From Youhaiella tibetensis (GTDB lineage: Bacteria; Pseudomonadota; Alphaproteobacteria; Rhizobiales; Devosiaceae): a DNA stretch of 64,000 nucleotides. Below the pieces are notes generated by a model, which was not told where the DNA came from, ran no database searches, and saw only the letters and a program-made list of their open reading frames with translations. Each line of letters starts with the position of its first letter. Position 1 is the stretch's first letter. Of the stretch, positions 29,867 through 39,186 are shown piece after piece. The position numbers and the translations under genes are program-made. The DNA is taken from NCBI RefSeq assembly GCF_008000755.1, contig NZ_CP041690.1:3349260-3413259 (forward strand). The letters run 5' to 3'.

Positions 29867-30649
29867 TTGACCCGCATCGCCGAAGGCGGAAAGGCCGAAG
29901 GGCCCACCGCAGCGGAAGCCGTTGCCCATGAACTGGCCACTCTGATTCTCGGCCAGCTCTCGCCCGGTGAAAAGCTGCCCAGCGAAGCCGAACTGGCCGC
30001 CCGCTACGGGGTCAGTCGCCTGACGATGCGCGAGGCGGTCAAGATGGTCGCCGGCCGCGGCCTGCTCGAAGTTTCGCGCGGCCGCCGCGCCGTGGTGCGC
30101 GAACCGAACGGCGCGGTGTTTTCCGATTTTCTCACCGCGATCGTGCAGTACGACGCCAAGGGGCTGTTCGACCTGGTGGAACTGCGGCTTTCGCTCGAGG
30201 TCCAGTCCGCCACCCTGGCCGCCAAGCGCGCCAGCCGCCCGGCCATTGCCGCGATCGAAGCAGCGCTACAGGGCATGCGCGTGGCCGAAGAGGAATTGCG
30301 CAGTGGCCGAGACCCCGCCGGCTCGGAACTGCGGTTCCAGGGATACGACATGGGCTTTCATGAAGCCGTCGCCCTGGCGAGCGGCAACCGCATCCTGGTC
30401 TACCTCTTCGAAGCCATGGCCGACCCGCTGCAGGAGAGCTTCTTCATCAGCCGTCGCGGCAACGAATTGCGGGGCCACACCCTGGCCGACACGATTGCCG
30501 CCCACCAGCGCATCCTCGACGCCATAACGCAAGGAAGCCCCCGCAAGGCCGGCGAGGCAATGCGCGTCCACCTGGAGAACACCGAAGGTGACATTCGGGC
30601 GGCCTTGAGCCTGCTTTCAGCCACGCCCTCGGCGCGGACAGCTACATGA
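29867..30649 (+). CDS. FadR/GntR-family transcriptional regulator
   Basis: 260 residues from a TTG with GGAGG 4-5 nt upstream. The N-terminal winged helix reads LPSEAELAARYGVSRLTMRE, and the C-terminal all-helical FCD domain has DLVELRLSLEVQSA and the usual His/Asp metal-site pattern (GFHEAVALASGN; AAHQRILDAI). It diverges from chvE and probably represses it in the absence of a sugar-derived acid; that ligand is inference. Its stop overlaps the convergent NTF2-like gene by 8 bp. Confidence 0.9.
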   Translation: MTRIAEGGKAEGPTAAEAVAHELATLILGQLSPGEKLPSEAELAARYGVSRLTMREAVKMVAGRGLLEVSRGRRAVVREPNGAVFSDFLTAIVQYDAKGLFDLVELRLSLEVQSATLAAKRASRPAIAAIEAALQGMRVAEEELRSGRDPAGSELRFQGYDMGFHEAVALASGNRILVYLFEAMADPLQESFFISRRGNELRGHTLADTIAAHQRILDAITQGSPRKAGEAMRVHLENTEGDIRAALSLLSATPSARTAT

Positions 30650-31133
30650 GCCCGAGCTGCTTGTAGAACCCCAGGGCGTCGTAGTAGTCGCTCTGTAGCG
30701 TGATCTTGCCGTCGTGCACCTGCATCACCGACGCGCCGGTGAACTTGAAGGGCTTGTTGGTGGGCGCAGTGCCGTCGGCCCAGGCACCGGTATTGGTGCC
30801 CGAGAACTCCCATTCGAATGCCACCTTGCCGTCCGAAACCACCGGCTCGCCCTTGAGAAGCCACAGGGCATCGGGCGCGGCATTGAGGAAGTTGTCGATG
30901 ACCCCCTCCTTGGCTCCCTGCTTGCCCTGGATCGGCCTGCCGACCGAGGCGTCGTAATACACCACGTCGTCGGCAAAAAACTCGGCGGCCCGGCTTGCGT
31001 CATGGGCATTCCAGGCCGCGAGATATCCATCGAGCACGGCACGGGCGTCCTCGGCCGCCAGTGCAGCCCCGGCAAGAAGAGGCGTGCCCAGGCCCAATGC
31101 CAGGGCAATGCCGATCAAACTCCGACGACGCAT
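30642..31133 (-). CDS. Exported NTF2-like / SnoaL-like protein
   Basis: 163 residues with a Sec signal (MRRRSLIGIALALGLGTPLL, cleavage near ALAAE). The rest is a single cone-shaped SnoaL/NTF2 domain: LDGYLAAWNAHDASRAAEFF, then VVYYDASVGRP, GASVMQVHDGKI and DYYDALGFYKQLG. Such domains bind small ligands; secreted ones are mostly uncharacterised. It lies 17 bp after the aldehyde dehydrogenase gene and is probably the last gene of the polyamine operon. No catalytic role can be assigned. Confidence 0.8.
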   Translation of the reverse strand: MRRRSLIGIALALGLGTPLLAGAALAAEDARAVLDGYLAAWNAHDASRAAEFFADDVVYYDASVGRPIQGKQGAKEGVIDNFLNAAPDALWLLKGEPVVSDGKVAFEWEFSGTNTGAWADGTAPTNKPFKFTGASVMQVHDGKITLQSDYYDALGFYKQLGLM

Positions 31134-31150
31134 GGCGCCTCCGCTATTCA

Positions 31151-32578
31151 CTATCCATGGTTGATCATAACATGCCGCACAGCGGTGTAGTCTTCCAGTG
31201 CGTACATGCTCATGTCCTTGCCATAGCCGGATTGCTTGAGACCGCCATGCGGCATTTCGTTCACGAGCATGAAGTGCGTATTGATCCAGGTGCACCCGTA
31301 TTGAAGGCGTGCTGCCGTCTGCATGGCCTTGTCGATATCCTTGGTCCACACAGACGATGCGAGGCCATAGTCTGAGTCATTTGCCCACGCGATGGCATCT
31401 TCGGGATCCGAGAAGCGCGTTACCGAGACCACGGGCCCGAAGACTTCACGCCGAACGATTTCGTCCTGCTGGAGAGCGCCGGCGATGACCGTGGGCTCGT
31501 AGAAGAAGCCTTTGTCGCCCGACACATGCCCGCCCGTCGTGATCTGGATATGTGGCAGCTCGGCGGCGCGCTCGACGAAACTGGCCACCCGATCGCGCTG
31601 GCGCCGCGAGATGAGCGGACCGATCTCGTTCAGGGTGTCGTCGGCCTGGTTGTACCTGATCGAGGCAACCGCCGATGAAAGGTCGGCCACCAGACGATCG
31701 TGTATCCTGGGACCGGCATAGATACGACAGGCTGCGGTGCAGTCCTGGCCGGCATTGTAGTAGCCGAAGGCCTTGAGTCCGGTGACGACCTGCTCAAGAT
31801 CGGCATCGTCATAGACGATGACTGGAGCCTTCCCACCCAGTTCAAGATGCGTCCGCTTGACCGATTTCGCAGCCGCCTGCAGGACCTTTTTGCCGGTCGC
31901 GATGTCGCCGGTAATCGAGATCATCCCGATCTTCGGATGGTTGATGAGGGCGTTCCCCACGGTATCGCCGCGCCCGAGAACCACGTTGACGACGCCTTCG
32001 GGCAGAATCTCCGCCATGACCTTTGCCAGCTTGAGCGCGGTGAGCGGGGTCTGCTCGGATGGCTTGAAGACCACGGTATTGCCGCCCGCAATGGCCGGCG
32101 CCAGCTTCCAGGCCATCATCATCAATGGGTAATTCCAAGGCGCGATCGATCCGACGATGCCGACCGGATCGCGGCGGATCATCGAGGTATGGCCCGGTAG
32201 GTACTCTCCCGCCACCGCCCCGTGCATCGAGCGCACGGCGCCGGCAAAGAACCGGTAGCAATCAACGATCGCCGGGATCTCGTCGTTGAGAACGGCATTG
32301 ATGGGCTTGCCGCAATTGAGCGCCTCAAGCGCCGCGAAGGCCTCAGCATCTGCCTCGATGGCGTCGGCGATCCGCAGGAGATAGCCGGCGCGCTGGCCCG
32401 GCGTGGTCCGCGACCACGAGGCGAAGGCCTTGTCCGCGGCCTCCACTGCCGCGTCTATCTGGCCGAGCGAAGCTTCGGGGAGAGCGAGGATCGTCTCGCC
32501 CGTCCGGGGATTGAGGATCTTCTCCTCCGCCTCCGTCCCTGCTTCGAAGCGCGCTCCAATCAGCATGCCCGTTTCCAT
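31151..32578 (-). CDS. patD: Gamma-aminobutyraldehyde dehydrogenase
   Basis: 475 residues of the aldehyde dehydrogenase superfamily: oxyanion Asn region [14 protein letters not shown]-binding [12 protein letters not shown], general base in LELGGKAP, and the nucleophile in [10 protein letters not shown]. The IAPWNYP and AGQDCTA wording matches PatD/YdcW-type enzymes that oxidise 4-aminobutanal to GABA in putrescine breakdown. It is the last enzyme gene of a transporter operon in the same order as E. coli ydcSTUV-patD, which supports a polyamine pathway. Confidence 0.88.
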   Translation of the reverse strand: METGMLIGARFEAGTEAEEKILNPRTGETILALPEASLGQIDAAVEAADKAFASWSRTTPGQRAGYLLRIADAIEADAEAFAALEALNCGKPINAVLNDEIPAIVDCYRFFAGAVRSMHGAVAGEYLPGHTSMIRRDPVGIVGSIAPWNYPLMMMAWKLAPAIAGGNTVVFKPSEQTPLTALKLAKVMAEILPEGVVNVVLGRGDTVGNALINHPKIGMISITGDIATGKKVLQAAAKSVKRTHLELGGKAPVIVYDDADLEQVVTGLKAFGYYNAGQDCTAACRIYAGPRIHDRLVADLSSAVASIRYNQADDTLNEIGPLISRRQRDRVASFVERAAELPHIQITTGGHVSGDKGFFYEPTVIAGALQQDEIVRREVFGPVVSVTRFSDPEDAIAWANDSDYGLASSVWTKDIDKAMQTAARLQYGCTWINTHFMLVNEMPHGGLKQSGYGKDMSMYALEDYTAVRHVMINHG

Positions 32579-32597
32579 CGAAAGACTCCTCCCAACA

Positions 32598-33410
32598 CTA
32601 TTTGCCGGCGCCGGCGACCTGGTCGCCGTCGCGCGTGAGATAGAAAGCCAGCAGGATGGGCAGGAACGTCACCAGCACCACGACCATCGCCACCACGTTG
32701 GTGACCGGCCTTTGGCGCGGGCGGATAAGTTCCTCGAGCATCCAGAGCGGCAGGGTCTGCTGCTGTCCGGCGGTGAATGTCGTGACGATGACCTCGTCGA
32801 AGCTGAGCGCGAAGGCGAGCATGCCGCCAGCCAGAAGCGCGGTGCCGATATTGGGCAGGATCACGTATCGAAAAGTCTGGAACCCGTCGGCGCCCAGATC
32901 CATCGACGCTTCGATGAGCGATCCGGAAGTCCGCCGGAAGCGGGCAACGGCATTGTTGTAGACCACCACTACGCAGAACGTGGCGTGGCCCAGGACGATG
33001 GTCCAGAACGAGAAGGGAATCTCGAACATCGAGAAGGCCGAGCGTAGCGCGATGCCGGTGATGATGCCGGGCAGCGCTATGGGCAGGATGACGAGCAGGG
33101 AAATCATCTCCCGCCCGAAGAACCGGGTCTGGCTGACCGCGGCGGCGCAGAGCGTCCCAAGGACCATGGCGATCGCCGTGGCGACGGCGGCGACCTGAAG
33201 CGAGAGCGAGAGCGCCACCCAGACATCGGGCCGCCCCCAGGTGACGGCGAACCACTTGAGCGTCAGGCCCGGCGGAGGCCAGACAAAGCTCTTTTCCTCG
33301 GTGGTGAAGGCGTAAACGAAGATGATGAGCAGCGGCACGAAAAGATAGAGCAGCCCTGCCCCGGCGGCCAGCTTGAGCCCCCACGGGGCCTTGTCGAGAT
33401 CAGAGCGCAT
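32598..33410 (-). CDS. Polyamine-type ABC transporter permease (PotC/YdcV-like)
   Basis: 270 residues, six helices ([60 protein letters not shown]). The EAA loop is [19 protein letters not shown]. It overlaps the upstream permease by 11 bp and is followed 19 bp later by patD. Confidence 0.9.
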   Translation of the reverse strand: MRSDLDKAPWGLKLAAGAGLLYLFVPLLIIFVYAFTTEEKSFVWPPPGLTLKWFAVTWGRPDVWVALSLSLQVAAVATAIAMVLGTLCAAAVSQTRFFGREMISLLVILPIALPGIITGIALRSAFSMFEIPFSFWTIVLGHATFCVVVVYNNAVARFRRTSGSLIEASMDLGADGFQTFRYVILPNIGTALLAGGMLAFALSFDEVIVTTFTAGQQQTLPLWMLEELIRPRQRPVTNVVAMVVVLVTFLPILLAFYLTRDGDQVAGAGK

Positions 33411-34356
33411 CGAATGCCCCCTGCCGCTTGGCCATCCAGAGGTAGAAACCCATGATCACGATCGGCACGACGGTGAAGGCGGCTGCCAACGGGATATTTC
33501 CCGCCGTTCCCTGTTGGGTGTAGACGGCCTGGCCGATGAACAGCCGCGAGGAACCCACGATCTGCGGGATGATGTAGTCGCCCAGGGTCAGCGAGAACGT
33601 GAAGATCGATCCGGCGATGATGCCCGGAAGCGCCAGCGGAAAAATCACATGCCGGAAGGTCTGCCAGGGATTGCCACCCAGGTCTGATGACGCATCGGTC
33701 AGGTTGATCGGCACGCGCTCGAGCGCCGCCTGCGTCGGCAGGATCATGTAGGGCATCCACACATAGACGAACACGAGAAAGGTGCCGATGTAGCTGACGG
33801 AAAGCGAGTTGCCGCCGATGACCGGGATCGCCAGGATCGCATCGAGTATGGGCGTGATGTGGAGGACCTCGAAAAGCCAGGTGAGAATGCCCTCCTTGGC
33901 CAGGATCAGCTTCCAGGCATAGACCTTGACCAGGTAGCTCGACCACAGGGGCAGCATGACCCCGAGATAGAACAGCGCCTTCCATTTTCCCCGTGCATAG
34001 CGCGCCGCCATGTAGGCGATGGGGAAGGCGATGATTGCCGAGGCCAGTGTCACCAGCGCCGCCATCACCACGGTGCGCATGATGATGTCGAAGTTCGACG
34101 GCCGCAGGAGTTCGGCATAGGTCTTGAAGGTGAATTCGGGGATCACCAGGCCCGAGAACTCATCGAGCGAATAGAAGCTCTGGATGAGCAGCGTGAAGAG
34201 CGATCCGAGATAGACGATGCCCAGCCAGAGCACCGGCGGGGTGAGCATGAGGAAGACAAGCAGCCCGGGTCGCTTCCAGAAGAGATCGGAGAGCCGGCCG
34301 GAGAGGCCACCGCGCTGCGGCAGGATCGCGCCAGTGTCCGCCGCTTCCGCGCTCAT
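33400..34356 (-). CDS. Polyamine-type ABC transporter permease (PotB/YdcU-like)
   Basis: 318 residues: cytoplasmic start, then six helices ([57 protein letters not shown]). The EAA loop reads [19 protein letters not shown]. Its ATG overlaps the TGA of the ATPase gene (ATGA). Confidence 0.9.
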   Translation of the reverse strand: MSAEAADTGAILPQRGGLSGRLSDLFWKRPGLLVFLMLTPPVLWLGIVYLGSLFTLLIQSFYSLDEFSGLVIPEFTFKTYAELLRPSNFDIIMRTVVMAALVTLASAIIAFPIAYMAARYARGKWKALFYLGVMLPLWSSYLVKVYAWKLILAKEGILTWLFEVLHITPILDAILAIPVIGGNSLSVSYIGTFLVFVYVWMPYMILPTQAALERVPINLTDASSDLGGNPWQTFRHVIFPLALPGIIAGSIFTFSLTLGDYIIPQIVGSSRLFIGQAVYTQQGTAGNIPLAAAFTVVPIVIMGFYLWMAKRQGAFDAL

Positions 34357-35342
34357 GCCTCATCCTCCATCAGATGCAGCGCCGATTGCGGAAAGTCGAT
34401 CGCGACATGCGCTCCCTCCGCCGGCACCCGGTCATCGGACGGCACGACGGCGTGGAGCCGCGTCCCGTTGAGGTCGATCCCGAGCCGGGTTGTCGAGCCG
34501 AGATAGCTACGTGAGATCACAGTTCCGCTGAGTATGCCCTCGCCGTTGAGGTGAATGGATTCCGGCCGCAGACTGGCCCATTTACGCTGCCCCGAAACGC
34601 GTTCGACGAATTCGGGCGGCAAGACGTTGGACGAGCCGACGAAGTCCGCAACGAACCGCGAATTAGGTTTGCCGTAGATTTCCTCGGGCTTGCCCACCTG
34701 CCTGACCCTGCCCTCGGAAAACACCGCGACCCGGTCGGCCATCGACAGGGCCTCGCCCTGATCGTGGGTCACGAAGATGAAGGTGATGCCCAGGGTCTTC
34801 TGCAGGCTCTTGAGCTCTTCCTGCATGCTCTCGCGCAGCTTGAGATCGAGCGCGCCCAGCGGTTCATCGAGCAGCAGCACCTTGGGCCGATTGACGATCG
34901 CCCGGGCCAGAGCAACGCGCTGGCGCTGCCCGCCCGAAAGCTGACCCGGACGGCGCTCGCCATACCCGGCGAGCTTGACCAGCTCCAGCGCCGCCTCGGC
35001 CTGCCGGTTGCGCTCCTCGCGCCCAACCTTGCGCAGCATCAGGCTATAGGCAACGTTGTCGAGCACGTTGAGATGCGGGAAGAGCGCGTAGTCCTGGAAT
35101 ACCGTGTTGACGTTGCGCCGGTAGGGCGGCACGCCCTCGGCCGTCTCGCCGAAGATCTCGATATGCCCGGAGGTCGGTTGCTCGAAACCGGCGATCACCC
35201 GCAGGCACGTTGTCTTGCCCGAGCCGGAAGGGCCGAGCATGGCGAAGAACTCGCCAGGGGCGATATCGAGATCCACCTCGTCCATGGCCTTGATCGGCCC
35301 GAAATGGCGCGACACCTTTTGAAGAGAAACCGCTGCAGTCAT
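34353..35342 (-). CDS. Polyamine-type ABC transporter ATP-binding protein (PotA/YdcT-like)
   Basis: 329 residues: GPSGSGKTT (Walker A), LSGGQRQRVALARAI (signature), VLLLDEPLGALD (Walker B), FIFVTHDQGEA (switch His), and a C-terminal TOBE domain (SLRPESIHLNGEGILSG). It lies second in the operon after the binding protein, with a GC-rich hairpin between. Confidence 0.92.
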   Translation of the reverse strand: MTAAVSLQKVSRHFGPIKAMDEVDLDIAPGEFFAMLGPSGSGKTTCLRVIAGFEQPTSGHIEIFGETAEGVPPYRRNVNTVFQDYALFPHLNVLDNVAYSLMLRKVGREERNRQAEAALELVKLAGYGERRPGQLSGGQRQRVALARAIVNRPKVLLLDEPLGALDLKLRESMQEELKSLQKTLGITFIFVTHDQGEALSMADRVAVFSEGRVRQVGKPEEIYGKPNSRFVADFVGSSNVLPPEFVERVSGQRKWASLRPESIHLNGEGILSGTVISRSYLGSTTRLGIDLNGTRLHAVVPSDDRVPAEGAHVAIDFPQSALHLMEDEA

Positions 35343-35369
35343 TGGGTGATGTATCCCCGGCTCGCTGCA

Positions 35370-35392
35370 CCCTCCCCGCCCGGCGGGGAGGG
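35370..35392 (-). promoter_or_regulatory. Intercistronic stem-loop after the binding-protein gene
   Basis: CCCTCCCCGCC and GGCGGGGAGGG are exact inverted arms with almost no loop, 23 bp after the binding-protein stop. No T-run follows on the - strand. It is like the hairpins after chvE and thuE and may be a dispersed palindromic element. Confidence 0.65.
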
Positions 35393-35415
35393 CGTTTGAC
35401 AGGCTGGTGTGCGGA

Positions 35416-36567
35416 TCAGCCGCCCATCACGGCGATGTAGTCCGAGACCCAGCGCGAATAGGGCACGCAGGTTCCCTGGCTGCAGGTCGCCGTCGGCGTC
35501 TTCCAGAACTTGATCTTGTCGAAATTATCGAAGCCGTTGGTCTTGCAGCCCTCCGGTCCCAGCAAGTCGCTGGCCGTGCAGGCCGCTGGCACCACCGGCA
35601 CCGATCCGAACCAGGCCGAGACATCGCCCTGTACCTTGGGATCGAGGGAATGCTCGATCCAGAGATAGGCGCAGTTCGGGTGAGCCGCATTGGCCGCCAG
35701 CATCGTTGTATCGGCCCAACCCGTGGCGCCCTCCTGGGGAATAGTCGAGGCGATCGGCTGCTTGTCGAACTGAAGGGTGTTCACCTGGAACGGCCAGGAG
35801 CCGGAAGCGACGACGCCTTCGGTCTTGAAGTCGTCGACCTGCACCGCGGCGTCGTGCCAATAGCGGCTGACCAGTGCCCGCTGCCCCTTGAGGAGCGCGA
35901 TTGCCGCGGCGTACTGATCCTCGTTGAGCTCATAGGGGTCCTTGATGCCCAGTTCCGGCTTGGCGGTCATCAGGTAGTTTGCGGCATCGGCGATGTAGAT
36001 CGGCCCGTCATAGGCCTGCACCCTGCCTTCGTTGGACTTGCCGTCCGGAAAATCCATCTTCTCGAACACGACGTTCCAGCTGGTCGGCGCTTCCCTGAAG
36101 ACATCGGTGTTGTACATCAGCACATTGGGCCCCCACTGGTAAGGGACGCCATAATGCTGGCCATCGACGGTGAACCAGGCGCCATCCTTGAGCCTGTCGT
36201 CGACGCTCGCCCAGCTCGGGATGAGATCGGTATTGACCGGCACGACCTTCTTGCCTGCCACCAGGCGGAGCGACGCATCGCCGGAAGCCGTCACGAGATC
36301 GAACCCGCCCTGGTTCATCAGCGTGACCATTTCGTCGGACGTGGCTGCCGTCTTGACGTTGACCTTGCAACCGGTGGCCTTTTCGAACCCAGTCACCCAG
36401 TCATAGGCAGGGTCGGACTCGCCGCGCTCGATATAGCCCGGCCAGGCCACGATATTGAGTTCGCCCTCTCCGGCCCCCACGGCGGTCATGGCGTTCTGCG
36501 CCAGCACCTGCCCGTTGAACGCCGCTACCATAGTCAGGGCCAGTGAAGTCTTGATTATGGATTTCAT
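35416..36567 (-). CDS. Polyamine-type ABC transporter binding protein (PotD/YdcS-like)
   Basis: 383 residues; GGGAG precedes MKSIIKTSLALTMVAAFNG, a Sec signal. The body is the PotD-type two-lobe fold: NIVAWPGYIERG, GFDLVTASGDASLRLVAGK, PYQWGPNVLMYNTDVF. An aromatic-rich cleft and acidic residues suit a polyamine, but the family also binds other cations. First gene of the operon; the LysR gene lies 116 bp upstream on the same strand. Confidence 0.88.
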   Translation of the reverse strand: MKSIIKTSLALTMVAAFNGQVLAQNAMTAVGAGEGELNIVAWPGYIERGESDPAYDWVTGFEKATGCKVNVKTAATSDEMVTLMNQGGFDLVTASGDASLRLVAGKKVVPVNTDLIPSWASVDDRLKDGAWFTVDGQHYGVPYQWGPNVLMYNTDVFREAPTSWNVVFEKMDFPDGKSNEGRVQAYDGPIYIADAANYLMTAKPELGIKDPYELNEDQYAAAIALLKGQRALVSRYWHDAAVQVDDFKTEGVVASGSWPFQVNTLQFDKQPIASTIPQEGATGWADTTMLAANAAHPNCAYLWIEHSLDPKVQGDVSAWFGSVPVVPAACTASDLLGPEGCKTNGFDNFDKIKFWKTPTATCSQGTCVPYSRWVSDYIAVMGG

Positions 36568-36683
36568 GACGTAGTCTCCCGTTCCCTTGGCGGGCATCCG
36601 GCGTCCCTCCGCCCAATGCCTTGAGAGAACAGTATCCCTGCGGTTACCGTTCGCAAATTCATTCGAGAGAATGGTAATATCGA

Positions 36684-37607
36684 TTATTCCGATACCACAC
36701 GCCCGCGCTGGCGCGCGTGCTGGGCCTGGGCAATGCCGATGAAGTCACGTGCCGCCTGCGGCAGGGCCGACCCGCGCCGCCAGACCATGCCGACCTGCAC
36801 GACCGGCAGGGAGCCGGCAATATCCCGGCTTTCGATGCGGTCCCCTTCAAGCGACCACGGCCGATAGATGAGGTCGGGTAGCAACGCTATGCCGGCGCCC
36901 GTCGCCACGAGGCTGCGGACCGCCTCGACCGACCGCGTCCGAAATGCCACGTGGGGACGGGCACCCAGGGCCCCCAGCAGCTTGCCGGTATATTCCTCTG
37001 TCTCGTCGACCGTGAGCATGATCAGCGGCTCGCTGGCAATGTCGGCGACGTTGATGATATCGGCTCCGCCCAGGCGATGGCCGAGCGGCAGCCAGAGGCG
37101 ATAGGGCGATGTCTCGAAAATCTCCGCCTGCAACGCAACCCGGTCGCGCAGGTTCGAAATCACCATCACCGCCACATCCAGTTCGCCGCCGATCAGTAGG
37201 TGCTCGAGGTAGTCGCCATTGTCCTCGATCGCCGTCACTTCCACACTTGGAAAGGCCCGGCGATAACGCGCCAGCAGGTCCGAAAGCACATAGCCCGCCA
37301 CCAGCGAGGTAACGCCAAGGTGCAGGAGCCCGGAAGCCGGTTCCTCCTCGTCGGTGAAGCTGCGACGCGCGTCCGAGACACTGGCCAGGATGCGGGTGGC
37401 GTGGCGCATGAACTGGTGGCCCTTCTGGGTGATCGACAGCCCGCGCCGATGCCGCTCGAAGAGTTCCACGCCCAGGTCCTGCTCGAGGTCCTTGATGGCT
37501 TCGGTCACCGCCGACTGGCTGATCGACAAGGTCTGCGCCGCACCCGACACAGTCCCCTGCTCGGCAACGGCAATGAAGTACTGGAGCTGCCGGATCGTGA
37601 AAGCCAT
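36684..37607 (-). CDS. LysR-family transcriptional regulator
   Basis: 307 residues: N-terminal HTH (AEQGTVSGAAQTLSISQSAV; LEQDLGVELFERHRRGL) and the periplasmic-binding-like effector domain. The ATG at MAFTIRQLQYF is preferred; a GTG two codons earlier is possible. It lies just upstream of, and on the same strand as, the polyamine operon, so it probably senses a polyamine or breakdown product and controls it. In E. coli the equivalent operon has a MocR-type regulator (YdcR), so control differs here. Confidence 0.9.
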   Translation of the reverse strand: MAFTIRQLQYFIAVAEQGTVSGAAQTLSISQSAVTEAIKDLEQDLGVELFERHRRGLSITQKGHQFMRHATRILASVSDARRSFTDEEEPASGLLHLGVTSLVAGYVLSDLLARYRRAFPSVEVTAIEDNGDYLEHLLIGGELDVAVMVISNLRDRVALQAEIFETSPYRLWLPLGHRLGGADIINVADIASEPLIMLTVDETEEYTGKLLGALGARPHVAFRTRSVEAVRSLVATGAGIALLPDLIYRPWSLEGDRIESRDIAGSLPVVQVGMVWRRGSALPQAARDFIGIAQAQHARQRGRVVSE

Positions 37608-37679
37608 GAACACTTAAAGCATTGGCACAAGCGCCGCTCAATCGCTATGGAAGCGAACCAACCGAGGCAAGGAGCAAAC

Positions 37680-37925
37680 ATGGGCAGCCGGGCCAACAGC
37701 CAAGCCGCAGTCGAACGCCGGATACGCAGGGTGGCGCAGCGCCGCGGGCTGAGCCTGCTTATCGCCCAGAAGCGCAACCCCAAGATCGACGCCCATGGTG
37801 GCTACATGCTGCGCGACGACGACACCTTCGCGATCGTCTTCGGTAATGTCGGCTATGACTTCAGTGCCGACCTGGAGGAAATCGAGGCCTGGCTCGACGA
37901 GGCCGACGAGGAAGGCTCAGCGTAG
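37680..37925 (+). CDS. Conserved hypothetical protein (81 aa)
   Basis: Start ATG with AAGGAG 6 nt upstream. The sequence has an Arg-rich first half (VERRIRRVAQRRGLSLLIAQ), then HGGYMLRDDDTF, then an acidic C-terminal helix (LEEIEAWLDEADEE). The pattern 'RRxAxRxGLxL ... YGxYxLxD ... LxxVExxL' is familiar from short uncharacterised proteins of proteobacteria and actinobacteria, but no function is known. It diverges from the LysR gene and overlaps the convergent membrane protein gene by 9 bp. Confidence 0.7.
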   Translation: MGSRANSQAAVERRIRRVAQRRGLSLLIAQKRNPKIDAHGGYMLRDDDTFAIVFGNVGYDFSADLEEIEAWLDEADEEGSA

Positions 37926-38453
37926 CGACGCGATAACGCCGCGCAGCCAGGCGCGCGCTGCCCGGACGTGTTTCGCCGCGGCCTGCCAGAGGCCAGTGGA
38001 CCTGACCCAGCCCAGCGCCTTGTCGCGCAGTCCCACCAGCCACTCCATCAGCCGCCGGAACCAGCCGATCTTCATCAGCTGGCCGTGCCCGGTGTGGTAG
38101 ATGCGGTCGCACGTAAAGATAGAGAGAATCTCGGCCGCAACGAGCAGCACCGTTCCCTCAACGACATGGCCGGTGGCGCCCCAATAGAGGGCGAAAACCT
38201 TGGCGGGCTCGATGATGACAAAGGGCACCGCCAGGAGCACAAGCACCACATAGGGTGGCAGCCGCGCGATGATGGCGCCCACCAACTCGAAGATACGCAG
38301 ACCCGAAAGCCACCCGATGAACGGCCGGAACAGCGGGAACAGCAACTCGTCCAGCGCCATGTAGACGATGACCACCACGGCGACGACAAACCGGGCCAAC
38401 GCGCGCAAGGCACGCAGATAGGCAGGCCGGCGGGGAGGTTGGCGTTGGCTCAT
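37917..38453 (-). CDS. Integral membrane protein of unknown function (178 aa)
   Basis: Start ATG (MSQRQPPRRP) with AAAGGA upstream. Helices: ALARFVVAVVVIVYMALDELLF, FELVGAIIARLPPYVVLVLLAVPFVII, and VVEGTVLLVAAEILSIF; the C-terminus is basic and amphipathic. PPYVVLVLLAVPF followed by EPAKVFALYW is a conserved look shared with other proteobacterial hypotheticals. No catalytic motif is seen. Confidence 0.75.
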   Translation of the reverse strand: MSQRQPPRRPAYLRALRALARFVVAVVVIVYMALDELLFPLFRPFIGWLSGLRIFELVGAIIARLPPYVVLVLLAVPFVIIEPAKVFALYWGATGHVVEGTVLLVAAEILSIFTCDRIYHTGHGQLMKIGWFRRLMEWLVGLRDKALGWVRSTGLWQAAAKHVRAARAWLRGVIASLR

Positions 38454-38581
38454 GCCAGTCCTTTCGAGTGCTGGACGTAAGCATGCCGCCCAGCCTTGCA
38501 AGGGGCGGCGCCACGGCCATCGCTGCACCCGGCCGTAGCCGGGGACGACTAAGGTCGTACCATCGCTTCGAATTTTACGAT

Positions 38582-38607
38582 GGAACTATTCGCGCGGAGC
38601 CGCCGTT
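38582..38607 (+). promoter_or_regulatory. EcfG-type promoter
   Basis: GGAAC, 17 nt, CGTT: exact match to the general-stress sigma consensus of Alphaproteobacteria, 69 bp before the ATG of the 49-aa membrane protein gene. Confidence 0.8.
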
Positions 38608-38676
38608 TTTTCACCAGCGCGTATCGACGCGTCATCTCAAGAGCATCGGGCGGCGCGACCGCCAGGAGGCAAGACG

Positions 38677-38826
38677 ATGTACGACACGAACCCCATCCGG
38701 CGCGGTGCGACAGCTCTCGCCACTCAAGAAGACACCCGGCGTGCACGTCTGATGGTGCTCATGGCCGCGATCATTCCTGCGGCCGCCATCCTCGTCGCCT
38801 GCGCCACCATGCTGGCGGCCATCTAG
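38677..38826 (+). CDS. Small membrane protein (49 aa) under an EcfG promoter
   Basis: ATG preceded by AGGAGG at good spacing; 49 codons ending TAG. A charged first half (about residues 1-25: MYDTNPIRRG then EDTRRARLM) precedes one helix (about residues 26-49: MAAIIPAAAILVACATML). It lies 27 bp before a DUF3309 gene on the same strand, and both sit downstream of the EcfG promoter at 38582, so a two-gene stress unit is likely. No homologous family is recognised. Confidence 0.65.
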   Translation: MYDTNPIRRGATALATQEDTRRARLMVLMAAIIPAAAILVACATMLAAI

Positions 38827-38853
38827 GCCGCCCTAGACCAAGGACTGTGTCCC

Positions 38854-39012
38854 ATGACCCTTGGCACCATACTGCTCATCATCATCATTCTGGTGCTCGT
38901 TGGCGCCCTGCCGACCTGGGGTTACAGCCGGGGCTGGGGTTACTACCCATCAGGCATCGTCGGCATCATCCTTGTGGTGGTGCTCATCTTGCTGCTGATG
39001 GGACGCATATAG
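38854..39012 (+). CDS. DUF3309 family small membrane protein (52 aa)
   Basis: 52 residues: MTLGTILLIIIILVLVGALP, then the conserved TWGYSRGWGYYPSG turn, then a second helix IILVVVLILLLMGR. This two-helix, Trp-Gly-Tyr-rich pattern is the DUF3309 family. Function is unknown; members are often stress-induced. It is the second gene after the EcfG promoter and ends 78 bp before a terminator. Confidence 0.85.
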   Translation: MTLGTILLIIIILVLVGALPTWGYSRGWGYYPSGIVGIILVVVLILLLMGRI

Positions 39013-39089
39013 TTCAGAGCGCGGCAACGGCGGTCCCTGCAAACCGTCGGCGCTCAAGCGGGCAAGGTCGCCCCCCTTGTGCCCGCAAC

Positions 39090-39126
39090 GCCACCCCGGT
39101 CCAGACGGCCGGGGTGGCTTGATTTT
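39090..39126 (+). terminator. Intrinsic terminator of the 49-aa/DUF3309 unit
   Basis: GCCACCCCGG and CCGGGGTGGC pair around a 9-nt loop, followed by TTGATTTT. Confidence 0.85.
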
Positions 39127-39128
39127 CG

Positions 39129-39153
39129 GGAACTTTTTGCCGTTGTGGCCGTT
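39129..39153 (+). promoter_or_regulatory. EcfG-type promoter
   Basis: GGAAC, 16 nt, CGTT, directly after the preceding terminator and 33 bp before the DUF883-like gene. Confidence 0.8.
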
Positions 39154-39186
39154 CTAGTCGGGAGCCTTTTCCGAGGAGAATTGATT

